The notes: generated by a model not told the origin, from the letters alone. A stretch of 64,000 nucleotides of DNA from Actinomycetes bacterium (GCA_022599915.1 JAHZLH010000053.1:27651-91650), one strand, 5' to 3'. Positions 41,522-51,594 are shown, numbered from the stretch's first letter. Numbers and translations: made by a program.

Positions 41522-43023
41522 CAGTGACTCCGCGACCGCAGTACGCAGCCAGCGTCCAACTGGCTGATATTTCTCCGTTGGCAACGGCACCGACAGTGGC
41601 CGATGTCGCAGTGAGGGGGGTGACCCTCGATTCTCGTGCGGTGCAGCCCGGCGATCTCTACGCGGCCTTGCCTGGTGCCAATACCCATGGCGCCCGATTC
41701 GCGGCCGATGCCGTGGCTGCCGGTGCGGCCGCAGTGCTGACCGATCAGGATGGGGAGCAGCTGATCGGGGAGACGGCGGTGCCCGTCGTTGTGGTGGCGG
41801 ATCCGCGCGGTGTTCTGGGGGAGGTGTCCGCGCACATCTATGGGAACCCCGCTCGGGACCTGACCATGATTGGCGTCACCGGCACCAACGGCAAGACCAC
41901 TATGACCTACCTGCTGGCGGCCGGACTCGCGGCGGCCGGACCCGTGGGCATCATCGGAACCACCGGCGTGCGGATTAGCGATGAGGTGCTTCCTAGCGCC
42001 CGTACAACGCCAGAGGCGCCCGATGTTCACGCATTGCTTGCCGTAATGCGAGAGCGGGGCGTGCGCACCGTGGCCATGGAAGTCAGCAGTCATGCGTTGG
42101 CCCTAGGGCGGGTAGACGGCATCCACTTCGATGTCGCGGCTTTCACCAATCTCACCCAAGACCACCTGGACTTCCACGGCTCCATGACTGCGTACTTCGA
42201 GGCGAAGGCTGACCTGTTTACTCCTGCTCGCAGTCGTCGCGCGATCATTTGCATCGATGACGAGTGGGGGCAGCAGCTACTGGCCACGACGGCCATCCCC
42301 GCTGAAAGCTACGCAGTGTCCCGGGCAGCAGACTGGGGACTGATCGATGTCGAGCAGACTCCGACCGGGGCTTGGCGGGCATCAGCGGTTGGACCCGACA
42401 GCGTGCAAGTTGCGCTCTCCTCGCAACTGCCGGGGCAGTTCAACCAGGCGAACGCCCTCGGTGCTTTGGCGGTGCTCGTCGCGGCGGGTCTGACCCCGGC
42501 GGCCGCAGCAGCCGGGATCGCGACCTGTCCGGGAGTACCAGGCCGGATGGAGGCGGTAGCTAGCGACGAGTTGGGTGCATACGTGGACTACGCTCACACG
42601 CCGGACGCGGTGGCCCGAGCTATCGAAGTTGCCCGTGGGTTCAGCGCTGGTCGTATTTTGGTGGCGCTGGGGTGTGGCGGTGACCGGGATGCTGGCAAGC
42701 GGGAAGAGATGGGTAAGGTCGCTGCTGTGGCCGCGGATGTCCTCATCGTCACCGATGACAACCCTCGTTCCGAAGAACCGGCCACGATTCGCGCCGCCGT
42801 GCTGGCTGGAGCGCGGCAATCAGGAGGTCGAGCAGAGGTGAGTGAAATCGGGGATCGAGCGGCTGCTATCGCGGAACTCGTGACCCGGGCGCAGCCGGGT
42901 GACGCCATCCTCGTTCTTGGTAAAGGGCACGAAACTGGCCAACAGATCGGTGACCAACTGATTCCGTTTGATGATCGGGAGCAGTTGGCTGCGGCGCTCG
43001 CTGGAACAAGGTCAACCGCGTGA
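41518..43023 (+). CDS. murE: UDP-MurNAc-tripeptide synthetase MurE, meso-DAP type
   Basis: 501 residues from GTG 41518 (GTG 41524 is also possible). The P-loop is GVTGTNGKTTMTYL. The amino-acid selecting motif is D-N-P-R in VTDDNPRSEEP, which binds meso-diaminopimelate; lysine-adding enzymes carry a different motif. The product is therefore a DAP-type peptidoglycan. The substrate carbamate-lysine region (HLDFHGSMTAYFEAKADLF) is present. It overlaps ftsI and murF by 4 nt each. Confidence 0.95.
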   Translation: MTVTPRPQYAASVQLADISPLATAPTVADVAVRGVTLDSRAVQPGDLYAALPGANTHGARFAADAVAAGAAAVLTDQDGEQLIGETAVPVVVVADPRGVLGEVSAHIYGNPARDLTMIGVTGTNGKTTMTYLLAAGLAAAGPVGIIGTTGVRISDEVLPSARTTPEAPDVHALLAVMRERGVRTVAMEVSSHALALGRVDGIHFDVAAFTNLTQDHLDFHGSMTAYFEAKADLFTPARSRRAIICIDDEWGQQLLATTAIPAESYAVSRAADWGLIDVEQTPTGAWRASAVGPDSVQVALSSQLPGQFNQANALGALAVLVAAGLTPAAAAAGIATCPGVPGRMEAVASDELGAYVDYAHTPDAVARAIEVARGFSAGRILVALGCGGDRDAGKREEMGKVAAVAADVLIVTDDNPRSEEPATIRAAVLAGARQSGGRAEVSEIGDRAAAIAELVTRAQPGDAILVLGKGHETGQQIGDQLIPFDDREQLAAALAGTRSTA

Positions 43024-44408
43024 AACAACTGACTTTGGAACAGATTGCGGCTGCTGTGGGTGGCTCGCTGGACCAGGCTGATCCACAGGCGATCGCTACT
43101 GGTGCTGCCGCAGATTCCCGGTTGGTGGCCCCGGGCGATCTGTTTGTCGCCATCGTGGGTGAGCGAGTAGACGGTCACGATTATGCGGCAGCGGCATTCG
43201 AGTCCGGTGCAGCGGCGGTACTGGCTCAACGTCCCGTTGCCGGACCGGCCATTCTGGTGGAGGATCCCGTTGCGGCGCTAGGAGCCCTAGCTCGTTATCT
43301 GCTGACTCTGCTGCCTGAGCTGGACGTGGTCGGTGTCACCGGTTCGTCCGGGAAAACCTCCACTAAAGACTTGCTGGCGGCAGTATTCGCCAGTCGAGGT
43401 CCGGTGGTTGCGCCAGCCGGCTCGTTCAATTCCGAGGTGGGTCTGCCCTTGACCGTGCTGCGCTGCGACGACACCACCCGCACCTTGGTGTTGGAGATGG
43501 GAGCGCGCGGTATCGGGCATATCGACTATCTCTGCGGCATTGCGCACCCCAAAGTTGGTGTCGTGCTGAATGTGGGATCAGCACACGTCGGCGAGTTCGG
43601 CTCTCGTGATGCCATTGCCACCGCCAAAGGAGAACTGCCGGCGAATTTGTCGGCGACTGGTGTGGCAGTTCTCAACGCCGATGATCCGCGAGTGGCGCGC
43701 ATGACCACGCCCGGCACCACATTTACCTATGGCTTCGCGGCCGCTGCAGATGTCCGAATCGAAAATCTGGATCTAGATGAACGGATTCGGCCGATCTTTG
43801 ATCTGGTCCACGGGGAAGATCGAGCCCGAGTCAGGTTGCGGGTAGCGGGGGAGCATCAAGCCAGTAATGCGGCTGCCGCGGCAACTGCCGGGCTCGCCCT
43901 GGGGATGTCGCTTGCGGAGGTCAGTTCGCAGTTGGAGCAGGCCGAGATTGTGAGCCGCTGGCGGATGGAGGTCAATGACTCGACCGCCGGCATCACGGTG
44001 ATCAACGATGCCTACAACGCCAACCCGGAATCGATGACCGCGGCGCTGAAGGCGCTGGCGGAGTTTGGCCGCAATCGGCCCGGTAACACCACCTGGGCGG
44101 TGCTCGGCGAGATGCTGGAACTGGGTGATTCGACGACGGACGATCATGATCGGATCGGACGACTGGCGGTACGGTTGCACGTCCATCGCCTTATCGCGGT
44201 TGGTGAAGGCGCGCGGGCCATCCACCTTGGGGCAGCGCACGAGGGTTCGTGGGATGGCGAATCGGTGTGGCTGCCCGACGCAGCCGCGGCTGCTGAGGTG
44301 CTTGCCGCGGAGGCCCGTAGCGGAGATGTGGTCCTGATTAAGGCATCGCGTGCGGTGGGTCTGGAACGGGTGGCTGAGGCGTTGCTGCCGGAAGAGGTCG
44401 ATAGCTGA
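43020..44408 (+). CDS. murF: UDP-MurNAc-tripeptide D-alanyl-D-alanine ligase
   Basis: 462 residues from GTG 43020. The P-loop is GVTGSSGKTSTKDL, where the Ser-Ser-Gly-Lys-Thr form is typical of MurF. The central ligase domain includes MGARGIGHIDYLCGIAHP, and the C-terminal domain has VINDAYNANPESMTAAL, the MurF signature. It adds D-Ala-D-Ala to UDP-MurNAc-tripeptide in the cytoplasm. It overlaps murE by 4 nt and mraY by 1 nt. Confidence 0.95.
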   Translation: MKQLTLEQIAAAVGGSLDQADPQAIATGAAADSRLVAPGDLFVAIVGERVDGHDYAAAAFESGAAAVLAQRPVAGPAILVEDPVAALGALARYLLTLLPELDVVGVTGSSGKTSTKDLLAAVFASRGPVVAPAGSFNSEVGLPLTVLRCDDTTRTLVLEMGARGIGHIDYLCGIAHPKVGVVLNVGSAHVGEFGSRDAIATAKGELPANLSATGVAVLNADDPRVARMTTPGTTFTYGFAAAADVRIENLDLDERIRPIFDLVHGEDRARVRLRVAGEHQASNAAAAATAGLALGMSLAEVSSQLEQAEIVSRWRMEVNDSTAGITVINDAYNANPESMTAALKALAEFGRNRPGNTTWAVLGEMLELGDSTTDDHDRIGRLAVRLHVHRLIAVGEGARAIHLGAAHEGSWDGESVWLPDAAAAAEVLAAEARSGDVVLIKASRAVGLERVAEALLPEEVDS

Positions 44409-45475
44409 TGCCTCTGATTATGTTGTCTGGCGGTATGGCCCTACTGGTGACGCTTTTCGGTACACCGCTACTCATCAAGTTGTTGCGCAAACATGGCTAC
44501 AGTCAGGCGATCCGGATGTCACACGATGACATCAACTACCCCGAGCACACGGCCAAAATCGGTACGCCCTCTATGGGTGGGGCCGCCATCATCATTGCCA
44601 TCCTGGTGGGCTACTTCGGCACCCACCTGATCTTCTGGTCGCCGCCTTCCGCCTCGGGACTGCTCGTGCTGGGGCTCATCGTTGGACTGGCGCTTGTGGG
44701 GATCGCGGACGACTACCTCAAGATCTTCAAACAGCGGTCAACGGGAATCAGGGCTCGTACCAAGCTGATTGGTCAAGCAATCGTGGCCGTGGGTTTCGCG
44801 GTCTTGAGCGTGCAGTTCCCCGATGAGAACGGTCTCACTCCGGCATCCCAAGCCATCTCCTTCGTTCGGGACACTCCTTGGATATTGCCGCTGGGGTTGT
44901 TCGTACTGTGGGTGTGGTTCCTTGTCACCGCAACGACGAACGGCGTCAACCTGACTGATGGGTTGGATGGCTTGGCCGCAGGTGCTGCGCTGGCATCCTT
45001 CGTTGCCTACATCGTGATCTCGTTGTGGGAGTTCAACCAGTCGTGCGCGGAGTCGGTAGGTGAACTCTGCTACAACGTCAGAGACCCATTGGATCTGACC
45101 GTGGTTGCGGCTGCGTGCGCCGGTGCCTGTTTCGGGTTCCTCTGGTGGAACACCCACCCCGCCCGGATTTTCATGGGTGACACCGGATCGCTAGCGCTCG
45201 GTGGCGGTATTGCGGGTCTGGCGGTGATGACGCAATCCGAGTTGCTGCTCATCCTGATCGGTGGCCTGTTCTTCATCATCACCGTCTCAGTCATCCTGCA
45301 GGTGGGCTCATTCAAGTTGACCGGCAAGCGAGTGTTCCGGATGGCCCCGCTGCACCACCACTTCGAACTACTGGGCTGGCCGGAGATTCTGATCGTGGTC
45401 CGGTTTTGGATCGTCCACGCCATGTGTATTGCGATAGCGCTCACGTTGTTCTTCTTTGGCTGGGTCACCACATGA
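44408..45475 (+). CDS. mraY: Phospho-MurNAc-pentapeptide transferase
   Basis: 355 residues with about ten helices. The Mg-binding aspartate motif is GIADDYLKIF, followed by NGVNLTDGLDGLAAG and the nucleotide-binding FMGDTGSLALG. PLHHHFELLGWPE near the end is the family's histidine-rich loop. It transfers phospho-MurNAc-pentapeptide to undecaprenyl phosphate to make lipid I. It starts at the ATG that overlaps the murF stop by one base and overlaps murD at ATGA. Confidence 0.96.
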   Translation: MPLIMLSGGMALLVTLFGTPLLIKLLRKHGYSQAIRMSHDDINYPEHTAKIGTPSMGGAAIIIAILVGYFGTHLIFWSPPSASGLLVLGLIVGLALVGIADDYLKIFKQRSTGIRARTKLIGQAIVAVGFAVLSVQFPDENGLTPASQAISFVRDTPWILPLGLFVLWVWFLVTATTNGVNLTDGLDGLAAGAALASFVAYIVISLWEFNQSCAESVGELCYNVRDPLDLTVVAAACAGACFGFLWWNTHPARIFMGDTGSLALGGGIAGLAVMTQSELLLILIGGLFFIITVSVILQVGSFKLTGKRVFRMAPLHHHFELLGWPEILIVVRFWIVHAMCIAIALTLFFFGWVTT

Positions 45476-46908
45476 TCGATGCGCTGAGTCTGGATTCTGA
45501 CTGGAGTCGGGTGCGGGTTGGCGTTGCCGGTATTCGGCTGGCTGGCGCGGCGTGCGCTCGAGCGATGCGGGAGTTGGGTGCCACCGTTACCGCAGTAGAT
45601 GGTGGCGACTCCGAAGAGCATCAGCGCTGGGCGGGGGAGCTCAGCAACCTGGGCGTTGCGGTGCGGCTAGGCGATGGTGACAGTTTGCCGGCCGACCTGG
45701 ACCTGTTGGTGGTGTCACCGGGATTTCCCCCTGGTGCGCCGATTATCACTGCTGCCCAAGCAGCCGGAATTCCGGTCTGGGGGGAACTCGAACTAGCCTG
45801 GCGGTTGCGCTCTTCGGAATCGGCGCCGTGGCTGGCGATCACCGGAACGAACGGCAAGACCACTGCCACGCTGATGCTGGAGTCAATGCTGCGAGCTGCC
45901 GATCTGCGAGCCGTGGCGGCTGCCAATATTGGCGTATCATTAGTGGATGCAGTGCTGCATCAAGAACTGGACGTGATCGCGGTTGAGGTAGGGGCACCGC
46001 AAGTGCCGTTTTGGTGGACAGTGAGCCCGGAAGCCGCGGTCTGCCTCAATATCGCCGAAGATCACGTCGATCATTTTGGCTCCTTCGACAACTATGTCCG
46101 AACCAAGGCGCGCATCTACCAGCGCACCCAACGGGCGGCGGTCTACAACGTGGCGGATGAGGTGACTCGTCAGATGGTTGCGGCTGCCGAGGTCCTGCCG
46201 GGTTGTCGAGCAGTCGGCTTTGGTTTGGGTGTTCCGGCGGTGGGCGAGCTGGGGGTGGTGGAGGATCTGCTCGTCGACCGAGCCTTCGTCGCCGATCCGC
46301 AAGGAGGCGCCGCGGAACTAGCCAGCTTCGCCGATATCCATCCATTCGCCCCGCACAATGTGGCGAACGCGCTCGCCGCCGCGGCCCTGGCCCGGGCCCA
46401 CGGTCTGCCACCGGAGGCGGTAGCCGCTGGACTTCGCGATTTCGAACCCGCAGGCCATCGGATCGCTCAGGTGGCTGAAGTCGCCGGTGTCCGGTTCATC
46501 GATGACTCCAAGGCCACCAACGCTCATGCCGCCACCACGTCGCTGCGCGCCTACGAAAAATCGGTGTGGATTGCCGGTGGGTTAGCGAAAGGTCAAGAGT
46601 TTGACGATCTGATCACTGCCTGTGCTGACCGGATCCGCGCGGTGGTGCTGTTGGGCCAAGATCGACAGGTGATTTCTGAGGCACTGGCGCGACACGCCCC
46701 CGACCTACCCGTCGTGGAGGTGTCCAGGACGGACACTGGGGCGATGGCAGAGGTGGTGTCAGCCGCTGCGAGCCTGGCTCAGCCGGGTGACGCGGTGCTG
46801 CTAGCCCCCGGATGCGCTTCGTGGGACATGTTCTCGAACTACGGGGAACGGGGTGACCTGTTCGCCCAGGAGGTGCGTCAGCTGCCCGGCTACGAGCAGG
46901 AAGGCTGA
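45472..46908 (+). CDS. murD: UDP-MurNAc-L-alanine:D-glutamate ligase
   Basis: 478 residues from ATG 45472, which overlaps the mraY stop; a longer reading from 45406 is not needed. The N-terminal nucleotide domain shows VRVGVAGIRLAGAACARAM, a variant of the usual G-x-G-x-S-G. The P-loop is ITGTNGKTTATLM, followed by NIAEDHVDHFGSFDNY and the C-terminal FIDDSKATNAHA. It adds D-glutamate to UDP-MurNAc-L-Ala. Confidence 0.94.
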   Translation: MIDALSLDSDWSRVRVGVAGIRLAGAACARAMRELGATVTAVDGGDSEEHQRWAGELSNLGVAVRLGDGDSLPADLDLLVVSPGFPPGAPIITAAQAAGIPVWGELELAWRLRSSESAPWLAITGTNGKTTATLMLESMLRAADLRAVAAANIGVSLVDAVLHQELDVIAVEVGAPQVPFWWTVSPEAAVCLNIAEDHVDHFGSFDNYVRTKARIYQRTQRAAVYNVADEVTRQMVAAAEVLPGCRAVGFGLGVPAVGELGVVEDLLVDRAFVADPQGGAAELASFADIHPFAPHNVANALAAAALARAHGLPPEAVAAGLRDFEPAGHRIAQVAEVAGVRFIDDSKATNAHAATTSLRAYEKSVWIAGGLAKGQEFDDLITACADRIRAVVLLGQDRQVISEALARHAPDLPVVEVSRTDTGAMAEVVSAAASLAQPGDAVLLAPGCASWDMFSNYGERGDLFAQEVRQLPGYEQEG

Positions 46909-46910
46909 AC

Positions 46911-48092
46911 ATGAGCGTGACCGAGCATGACGCCAGTTCTGACCTCCGGGAAAGACTGGGCAAGCATCCGGCCAGCATCTACTACCTGATGCTCGGGTCG
47001 ACGCTGTTCCTACTCGCCCTAGGCCTCGCAATGGTGTGGTCGGCATCAGCCATCGACTCGCTGCGGGAGACCGGTGGCAGTACCGACCTGTTCTTCAAAC
47101 AAGCCATTTTCGCCGTGATTGGGCTCGTCGGTCTCTTCATCGCGGCCAAATTGCCGACGTCCAAAGTCCGCGCGTTCGCGTGGCCGTTGCTGCTGATCGC
47201 CGTAGCCGCCCTGATTCTGGTGTTGATTCCCGGTATCGGGGTGGAGGTGTACGGGCAACGGAACTGGATCGAGGTCGGGCCGATTCGGATACAGCCCTCC
47301 GAGATCGCCAAACTTGCGCTGGTGGCTTGGGGGGCTGATGTGCTCACCCGCAAGTACCGACCGGTCATGGATTGGCCGACCCTGTTGATTCCAGTGGTGC
47401 CAGTGGGGCTGGTGATGGTCTTCCTGGTGGTGATGGAGGGCGACTTTGGCAACGCCATGATCCTGGCAATCATCTTGGCTGGATTGTTGTTCGCGGCTGG
47501 AGCGCCGCTGCGACTGTTCGCGTTCATGGGTGCCCTTGGTCTTGTGGGTGTGGCAATGATGTCTTTTGGTGCGGAGTATCGGGTGCGTCGCTGGACGGCC
47601 TTCCTGGACCCGGATGCCGACACCCTCGACGGCGCCTGGCAGGTGACCCAAGGCATGTACGCGATGGGTACCGGTGGCTGGTGGGGAGTCGGCATCGGCG
47701 CGTCGCGAGAGAAGTGGGGGACGCTGCCCGCCGCCCACACTGACTTCATCCTGCCGGTCATCGGGGAAGAACTCGGCTTGGTGGGAACCCTGATGGTGTT
47801 GGTGTTGTTCGGTGTGCTGATCTTCTCGATTCTGCGATTGGCCAAGGAATCCCCCGATCGATTTGTCCGGCTGCTGGCGGCCGGTATGGGGACGTGGCTC
47901 ATTATTCAGATCATCACCAACGTCGGGGCGGCGTTGAAGATGCTGCCCATTACTGGAGTGACTTTGCCCCTGGTGTCCTACGGTGGTTCGTCGCTCGTAC
48001 CGCTGCTCGCGGGAATCGGTCTGCTGCTAGGCGCTGCCCGCCGACATGCTCACGCCGTGCAGGACCAACAGTCTGCGGCCAGGAGCACGTGA
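46911..48092 (+). CDS. ftsW: Septal peptidoglycan polymerase FtsW
   Basis: 393 residues with ten helices of the SEDS family. GPIRIQPSEIAKLALVAW is the conserved loop, and PAAHTDFILPVIGEELGLVG contains the conserved Asp and Glu of the glycosyltransferase site. PLVSYGGSSLVPLLAGIGLLL near the end is the SEDS signature. It polymerises lipid II at the septum together with FtsI. It begins 2 nt after murD. Confidence 0.95.
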   Translation: MSVTEHDASSDLRERLGKHPASIYYLMLGSTLFLLALGLAMVWSASAIDSLRETGGSTDLFFKQAIFAVIGLVGLFIAAKLPTSKVRAFAWPLLLIAVAALILVLIPGIGVEVYGQRNWIEVGPIRIQPSEIAKLALVAWGADVLTRKYRPVMDWPTLLIPVVPVGLVMVFLVVMEGDFGNAMILAIILAGLLFAAGAPLRLFAFMGALGLVGVAMMSFGAEYRVRRWTAFLDPDADTLDGAWQVTQGMYAMGTGGWWGVGIGASREKWGTLPAAHTDFILPVIGEELGLVGTLMVLVLFGVLIFSILRLAKESPDRFVRLLAAGMGTWLIIQIITNVGAALKMLPITGVTLPLVSYGGSSLVPLLAGIGLLLGAARRHAHAVQDQQSAARST

Positions 48093-49195
48093 TGAGCCAC
48101 GACCGCCCGATCCGGGTAGGAATTGCCGGCGGCGGCACTGGCGGTCACATCGAACCCGCCCTCAACCTGGCCGACGAAATTCGCCGCCAACAGCCGGATA
48201 GTCACATCGTGGTGTTCGGCACCGAACGGGGTTTGGAAGTAGATCTAGTGCCGGCGCGGGGCTACGAACTGACGTTGATCCCGCCGGTGCCGCTGCCGCG
48301 ACGCATCAACAAGGAGTTGTTCTCGTTGCCAGGTCGGCTCCGCCAAGCAGTGGCTGAGTCCCGGGAGGTCATTGCCCGGGAGGACTTGGACGTGATCTGT
48401 GGTTTCGGCGGTTATGTGTCGATCCCGGTGTACTTGGCTGCCCGACGAGCCAAGACCCCGTTCGTGGTTCACGAAGCCAACGCCAAACCGGGTTTGGCGA
48501 ATCGAGTGGGAGCTCGACTCACTCCGTTTGTGGCGGAAAACTACGCCGGCTCGCTGCGGCATGCGGCCCGGCTTGGCTGTCCGCTGCGCGCGGCTATCTC
48601 TGACTTGGATCGGGGACAGCAGCAACAAGCCGCTCGCGAGTTCTTCGGCCTGGCTCCCGACGGCCAGGTGCTGTTGGCTTTTGGCGGTTCGCAGGGAGCC
48701 GCGTCGATCAACCAAGCGATCTGGGAGGCGGCCGCAGACCTGTGCGGTGAGGGAGTGCAGATACTGCACGCGGTCGGCGCTCGCCAGCAGGATGAAGGGG
48801 ATGCCTTCCGGGAACAGGCACCCTCGGGCTATCACTCGCTTCCATTTATCGACCGAATGGACTTGGCCTATGCGGCGGCGGATATTGCGGTATGTCGGTC
48901 CGGGGCAATGACCTGTGCCGAGGTCGCCGCGGTGGGGCTGCCGGCCATTTATGTTCCCTATCCGATCGGCAACGGTGAGCAGCGCTTCAACGCTGCCCCG
49001 GTCGTGAGCGCTGGCGGCGGTCTGATGATTCAGGATGCCGAGTTGAGCGGAGTGACTTTGGTGTCGGCGGTAATGCCGATCCTGGCGGATCCGGCGTTGA
49101 TCGGCCAGATGACGACGGCGGCCGCAAACTATGGCATTGCTGATGGTGCCGCGCAGTTGGCGGCGATGGTGCGTACTGCGGCGGGAGTGGAATGA
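48092..49195 (+). CDS. murG: Undecaprenyl-PP-MurNAc-pentapeptide GlcNAc transferase
   Basis: 367 residues from ATG 48092, after AGGAGC at 48081-48086; a GTG at 48089 is also possible. The N-terminal glycine loop is VGIAGGGTGGHIEPAL, then GFGGYVSIPVYLAA and HEANAKPGLANR. The C-terminal half has LLAFGGSQGAASIN and the donor-binding VCRSGAMTCAEVAAVGLPAIYVPYP. It converts lipid I to lipid II on the inner membrane face. It overlaps ftsW by one base and murC by ATGA. Confidence 0.95.
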   Translation: MSHDRPIRVGIAGGGTGGHIEPALNLADEIRRQQPDSHIVVFGTERGLEVDLVPARGYELTLIPPVPLPRRINKELFSLPGRLRQAVAESREVIAREDLDVICGFGGYVSIPVYLAARRAKTPFVVHEANAKPGLANRVGARLTPFVAENYAGSLRHAARLGCPLRAAISDLDRGQQQQAAREFFGLAPDGQVLLAFGGSQGAASINQAIWEAAADLCGEGVQILHAVGARQQDEGDAFREQAPSGYHSLPFIDRMDLAYAAADIAVCRSGAMTCAEVAAVGLPAIYVPYPIGNGEQRFNAAPVVSAGGGLMIQDAELSGVTLVSAVMPILADPALIGQMTTAAANYGIADGAAQLAAMVRTAAGVE

Positions 49196-50643
49196 CCACA
49201 TCGCCGTGCACTCTGGCCGAACTGGGCCGCGTCCATCTCGTTGGAGTTGGTGGCGCTGGCATGTCCGGGCTTGCGCGGCTACTGCTGGATCGGGGTGTTC
49301 CGGTGTCAGGCAGTGACATGCGGGATTCGACTCGGCTGGCGGCGCTGCGATCGCAGGGCGCGAAGATCTACATCGGTCATAGCCCAGACCAACTCCAGAC
49401 CCCGAACGGTCCGGTACAGACGGTTATTGATACCCCGATCATTCCGGATGACAACCCGGAGATTCGGGCTGCTCGGGAACGTGGCATCCCCATTATTTCT
49501 CGGTCAATCGCACTGCAACTGGTGATGGCTGATTCCACCGTCGTGGGGGTAGGCGGCACCCACGGCAAGACCACCACCACCTCGATGATCACCGTGGCGC
49601 TTCAGCACTGTGGTGTCGATCCCTCTTATGCCATCGGCAGTGAGGTCAACGATCTCGGCAGTAATGCTCACACGGGCACTGGCGACCTGTTCATCGCTGA
49701 AGCAGACGAATCCGATGGTGCGTTCCTGCGAATGGATCCCACAGCGGTGGTAGTTACCAACGTTGAACCGGATCATCTGAATCATTGGGGAAGCTACGAA
49801 GCGCTCAAGCAAGCGTTTGACGATTTCGTGGGCCTAGTGCGCCGCAACGACGGTTTTGCTGTGGTGTGCATTGATCAGGCTGACAGTGCTGAGTTGGCAT
49901 CCCGTGCTCGAGAGCGCGGCACCCGAGTCGTGACGTACGGCGAAGAGCCGACTGCTGACTATCGGGTGGAGATTCTCGGTCGAGATCAGGCGGACTACAA
50001 GTTCGACGTCGTGGCTGGCGGTGAGCGGCTGGGGCCGATCTCGCTAGCAGTCCCGGGTCGGCACAACGCCCTCAATGCCACTGCGGCCCTAGCAGTGTGC
50101 GTCGGGCTAGGTATGCCGCGGGATGCGGTTCGTGACGGTCTGTCTAGTTTCGCTGGTACCCGACGTAGATTTGAGTTCCGCGGTGAAGTAGCTGACATCC
50201 GGGTCTATGACGACTACGCCCATCACCCCACTGAACTCAGCGCAACGTTGCAGGCAGCGCGGGAGTTTGTTGCTGGCGGTCGGCTGGTCGTCGCTTTTCA
50301 AGCTCACCACTACTATCGAACCGCGCTATTCAGCCGAGAGTTTGGCGAAAGCCTAGGACTGGCGGACGAAGTCGTCGTCTTGGAGGTTTTTGCGCCGGGG
50401 GAGGAGCCGATACCCGGTGCCTCCGGCCAATCGATGGCCAGTAATGTGCCGCTACCGCCAGGCCAAGTTGTGTTTGAACCATCGTGGTCTGCAGTTGCCG
50501 GCCACCTCGCGGAACGAGCACGGCCAGGAGATATTGTCATGACCCTGGGTGCCGGGGACATCTCCATGCTGGGCCCGGAAGTTCTTGATCTGCTCCGCGA
50601 GCGATATCCAGAAGGGGGAGCCCATGAATACGCTGATGGATGA
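49192..50643 (+). CDS. murC: UDP-N-acetylmuramate:L-alanine ligase
   Basis: 483 residues. The N-terminal domain is VHLVGVGGAGMSGLARLLLDRG, the P-loop VVGVGGTHGKTTTTSMI, and the DYAHHPTEL motif in the C-terminal domain is typical of MurC. It adds L-alanine to UDP-MurNAc, the first peptide step. Its last 20 nt overlap the ftsQ start. No murB or ddl gene occurs in this cluster, so those are elsewhere. Confidence 0.95.
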   Translation: MTTSPCTLAELGRVHLVGVGGAGMSGLARLLLDRGVPVSGSDMRDSTRLAALRSQGAKIYIGHSPDQLQTPNGPVQTVIDTPIIPDDNPEIRAARERGIPIISRSIALQLVMADSTVVGVGGTHGKTTTTSMITVALQHCGVDPSYAIGSEVNDLGSNAHTGTGDLFIAEADESDGAFLRMDPTAVVVTNVEPDHLNHWGSYEALKQAFDDFVGLVRRNDGFAVVCIDQADSAELASRARERGTRVVTYGEEPTADYRVEILGRDQADYKFDVVAGGERLGPISLAVPGRHNALNATAALAVCVGLGMPRDAVRDGLSSFAGTRRRFEFRGEVADIRVYDDYAHHPTELSATLQAAREFVAGGRLVVAFQAHHYYRTALFSREFGESLGLADEVVVLEVFAPGEEPIPGASGQSMASNVPLPPGQVVFEPSWSAVAGHLAERARPGDIVMTLGAGDISMLGPEVLDLLRERYPEGGAHEYADG

Positions 50644-51427
50644 CCCGATTGTGGAAACCGAGCCTGGGATTGCGCAGATCGAAGAGCCGCCGCAGCGCCG
50701 ATTTCGTCCTCGTCGCAGCCGGGTGATCGCTGTTGGGGTGCTGGCAGCCGGGCTGGTGGCAGCCGCCTATTGGATGATGTCCTGGTCGTCGCCGATCCCG
50801 GTGCGAGACGTTGTTGTAGTTGGAGCCTTGCCCGAGACCGCGGAACAGGTGCTGGCGGCAGCCGGAATTCCTGATGGCACGGCACTGCGAGACGTCGATC
50901 AGCAGACGGTGGTGTCCGCGGCCGTCGCGGTTGAAGGGATTGAAGCCGCTGAACTGGAGTTGGAGCGTCCCTGGACGGTCGTGATCCAGGTTGATGAGCG
51001 AATCCCGTTCGCGATTCGGGGCGAAAAAGGCAATTGGATTGTGTTCGATCAGCAGGGCGAGCCGATTCGGGAAGAAGGCAGCCGCCCGAAGGGACTGCCG
51101 GTGATCTCCGGGGAGGATTCTCGTTGGCCGGAACTGGCGGATGCGCTGGCCGCGATCGAGCAGCAAGAACCGGGAGTGGTCCGCGAGGCCAATATCTCCG
51201 ATGACGGTTTGATCGCGCTGCGACTCGATGGTGGCAGCGAGGTGACCTGGGGGCGTTCGGAACTCAACCAGGACAAAGCCCAAGTGCTGGCTGCGCTAAT
51301 GTCGTTGAAGGCAGATGGCTATGTGGTATCCACCCCAGACCGACCCTCTCTAGTTGGCGATGCCAAGCTGCCCAAACGAAATACTGACCAAGAGGAATCT
51401 CAGCCGCAGCCGGAGTCGGTGCAGTAG
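50624..51427 (+). CDS. ftsQ: Cell division protein FtsQ
   Basis: 267 residues from ATG 50624, chosen because GAAGGGGGAG ends 3 nt upstream and it gives a normal FtsQ N-terminus. A basic cytoplasmic segment (RRFRPRRSR) precedes one membrane helix (about 34-52). The POTRA domain is IPVRDVVVVGALPETAEQVLAAAGIPDGTALRDVD. The beta domain follows, with ERPWTVVIQVDERIPFAI. FtsQ joins FtsL and FtsB at the divisome. It overlaps murC by 20 nt and is followed by a 256-nt gap with hairpins before ftsZ. Confidence 0.93.
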   Translation: MNTLMDDPIVETEPGIAQIEEPPQRRFRPRRSRVIAVGVLAAGLVAAAYWMMSWSSPIPVRDVVVVGALPETAEQVLAAAGIPDGTALRDVDQQTVVSAAVAVEGIEAAELELERPWTVVIQVDERIPFAIRGEKGNWIVFDQQGEPIREEGSRPKGLPVISGEDSRWPELADALAAIEQQEPGVVREANISDDGLIALRLDGGSEVTWGRSELNQDKAQVLAALMSLKADGYVVSTPDRPSLVGDAKLPKRNTDQEESQPQPESVQ

Positions 51428-51462
51428 CGTTTCCAGCTGCCGCAAGCGCTGACAAGTCCAGA

Positions 51463-51481
51463 CCTCGACTATAGGTCGAGG
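51463..51481 (+). terminator. Hairpin after ftsQ
   Basis: CCTCGAC and GTCGAGG pair perfectly over 7 bp with a 5-nt loop. AATTACCCGCGATTTTT follows, so it could act as a partial terminator before ftsZ. Confidence 0.55.
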
Positions 51482-51577
51482 AATTACCCGCGATTTTTCC
51501 CGTGATCTGATCGAAACTCCTTGCACGGGGTACTGCGGCTGCATAGGCTCCAGCCCAATGCCAGGTCAGCAATGGCC

Positions 51578-51594
51578 CTCAACGTCAGGTTGAG
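51578..51594 (+). other. Hairpin 2 in the ftsZ leader
   Basis: CTCAAC and GTTGAG form a 6-bp stem with a 5-nt loop about 90 nt before the ftsZ start. Confidence 0.45.

Noticed and set aside
46982..47902. 306-codon minus-strand frame opposite ftsW
   Set aside because: Its composition is that of a reversed membrane protein gene and it has no start signal.
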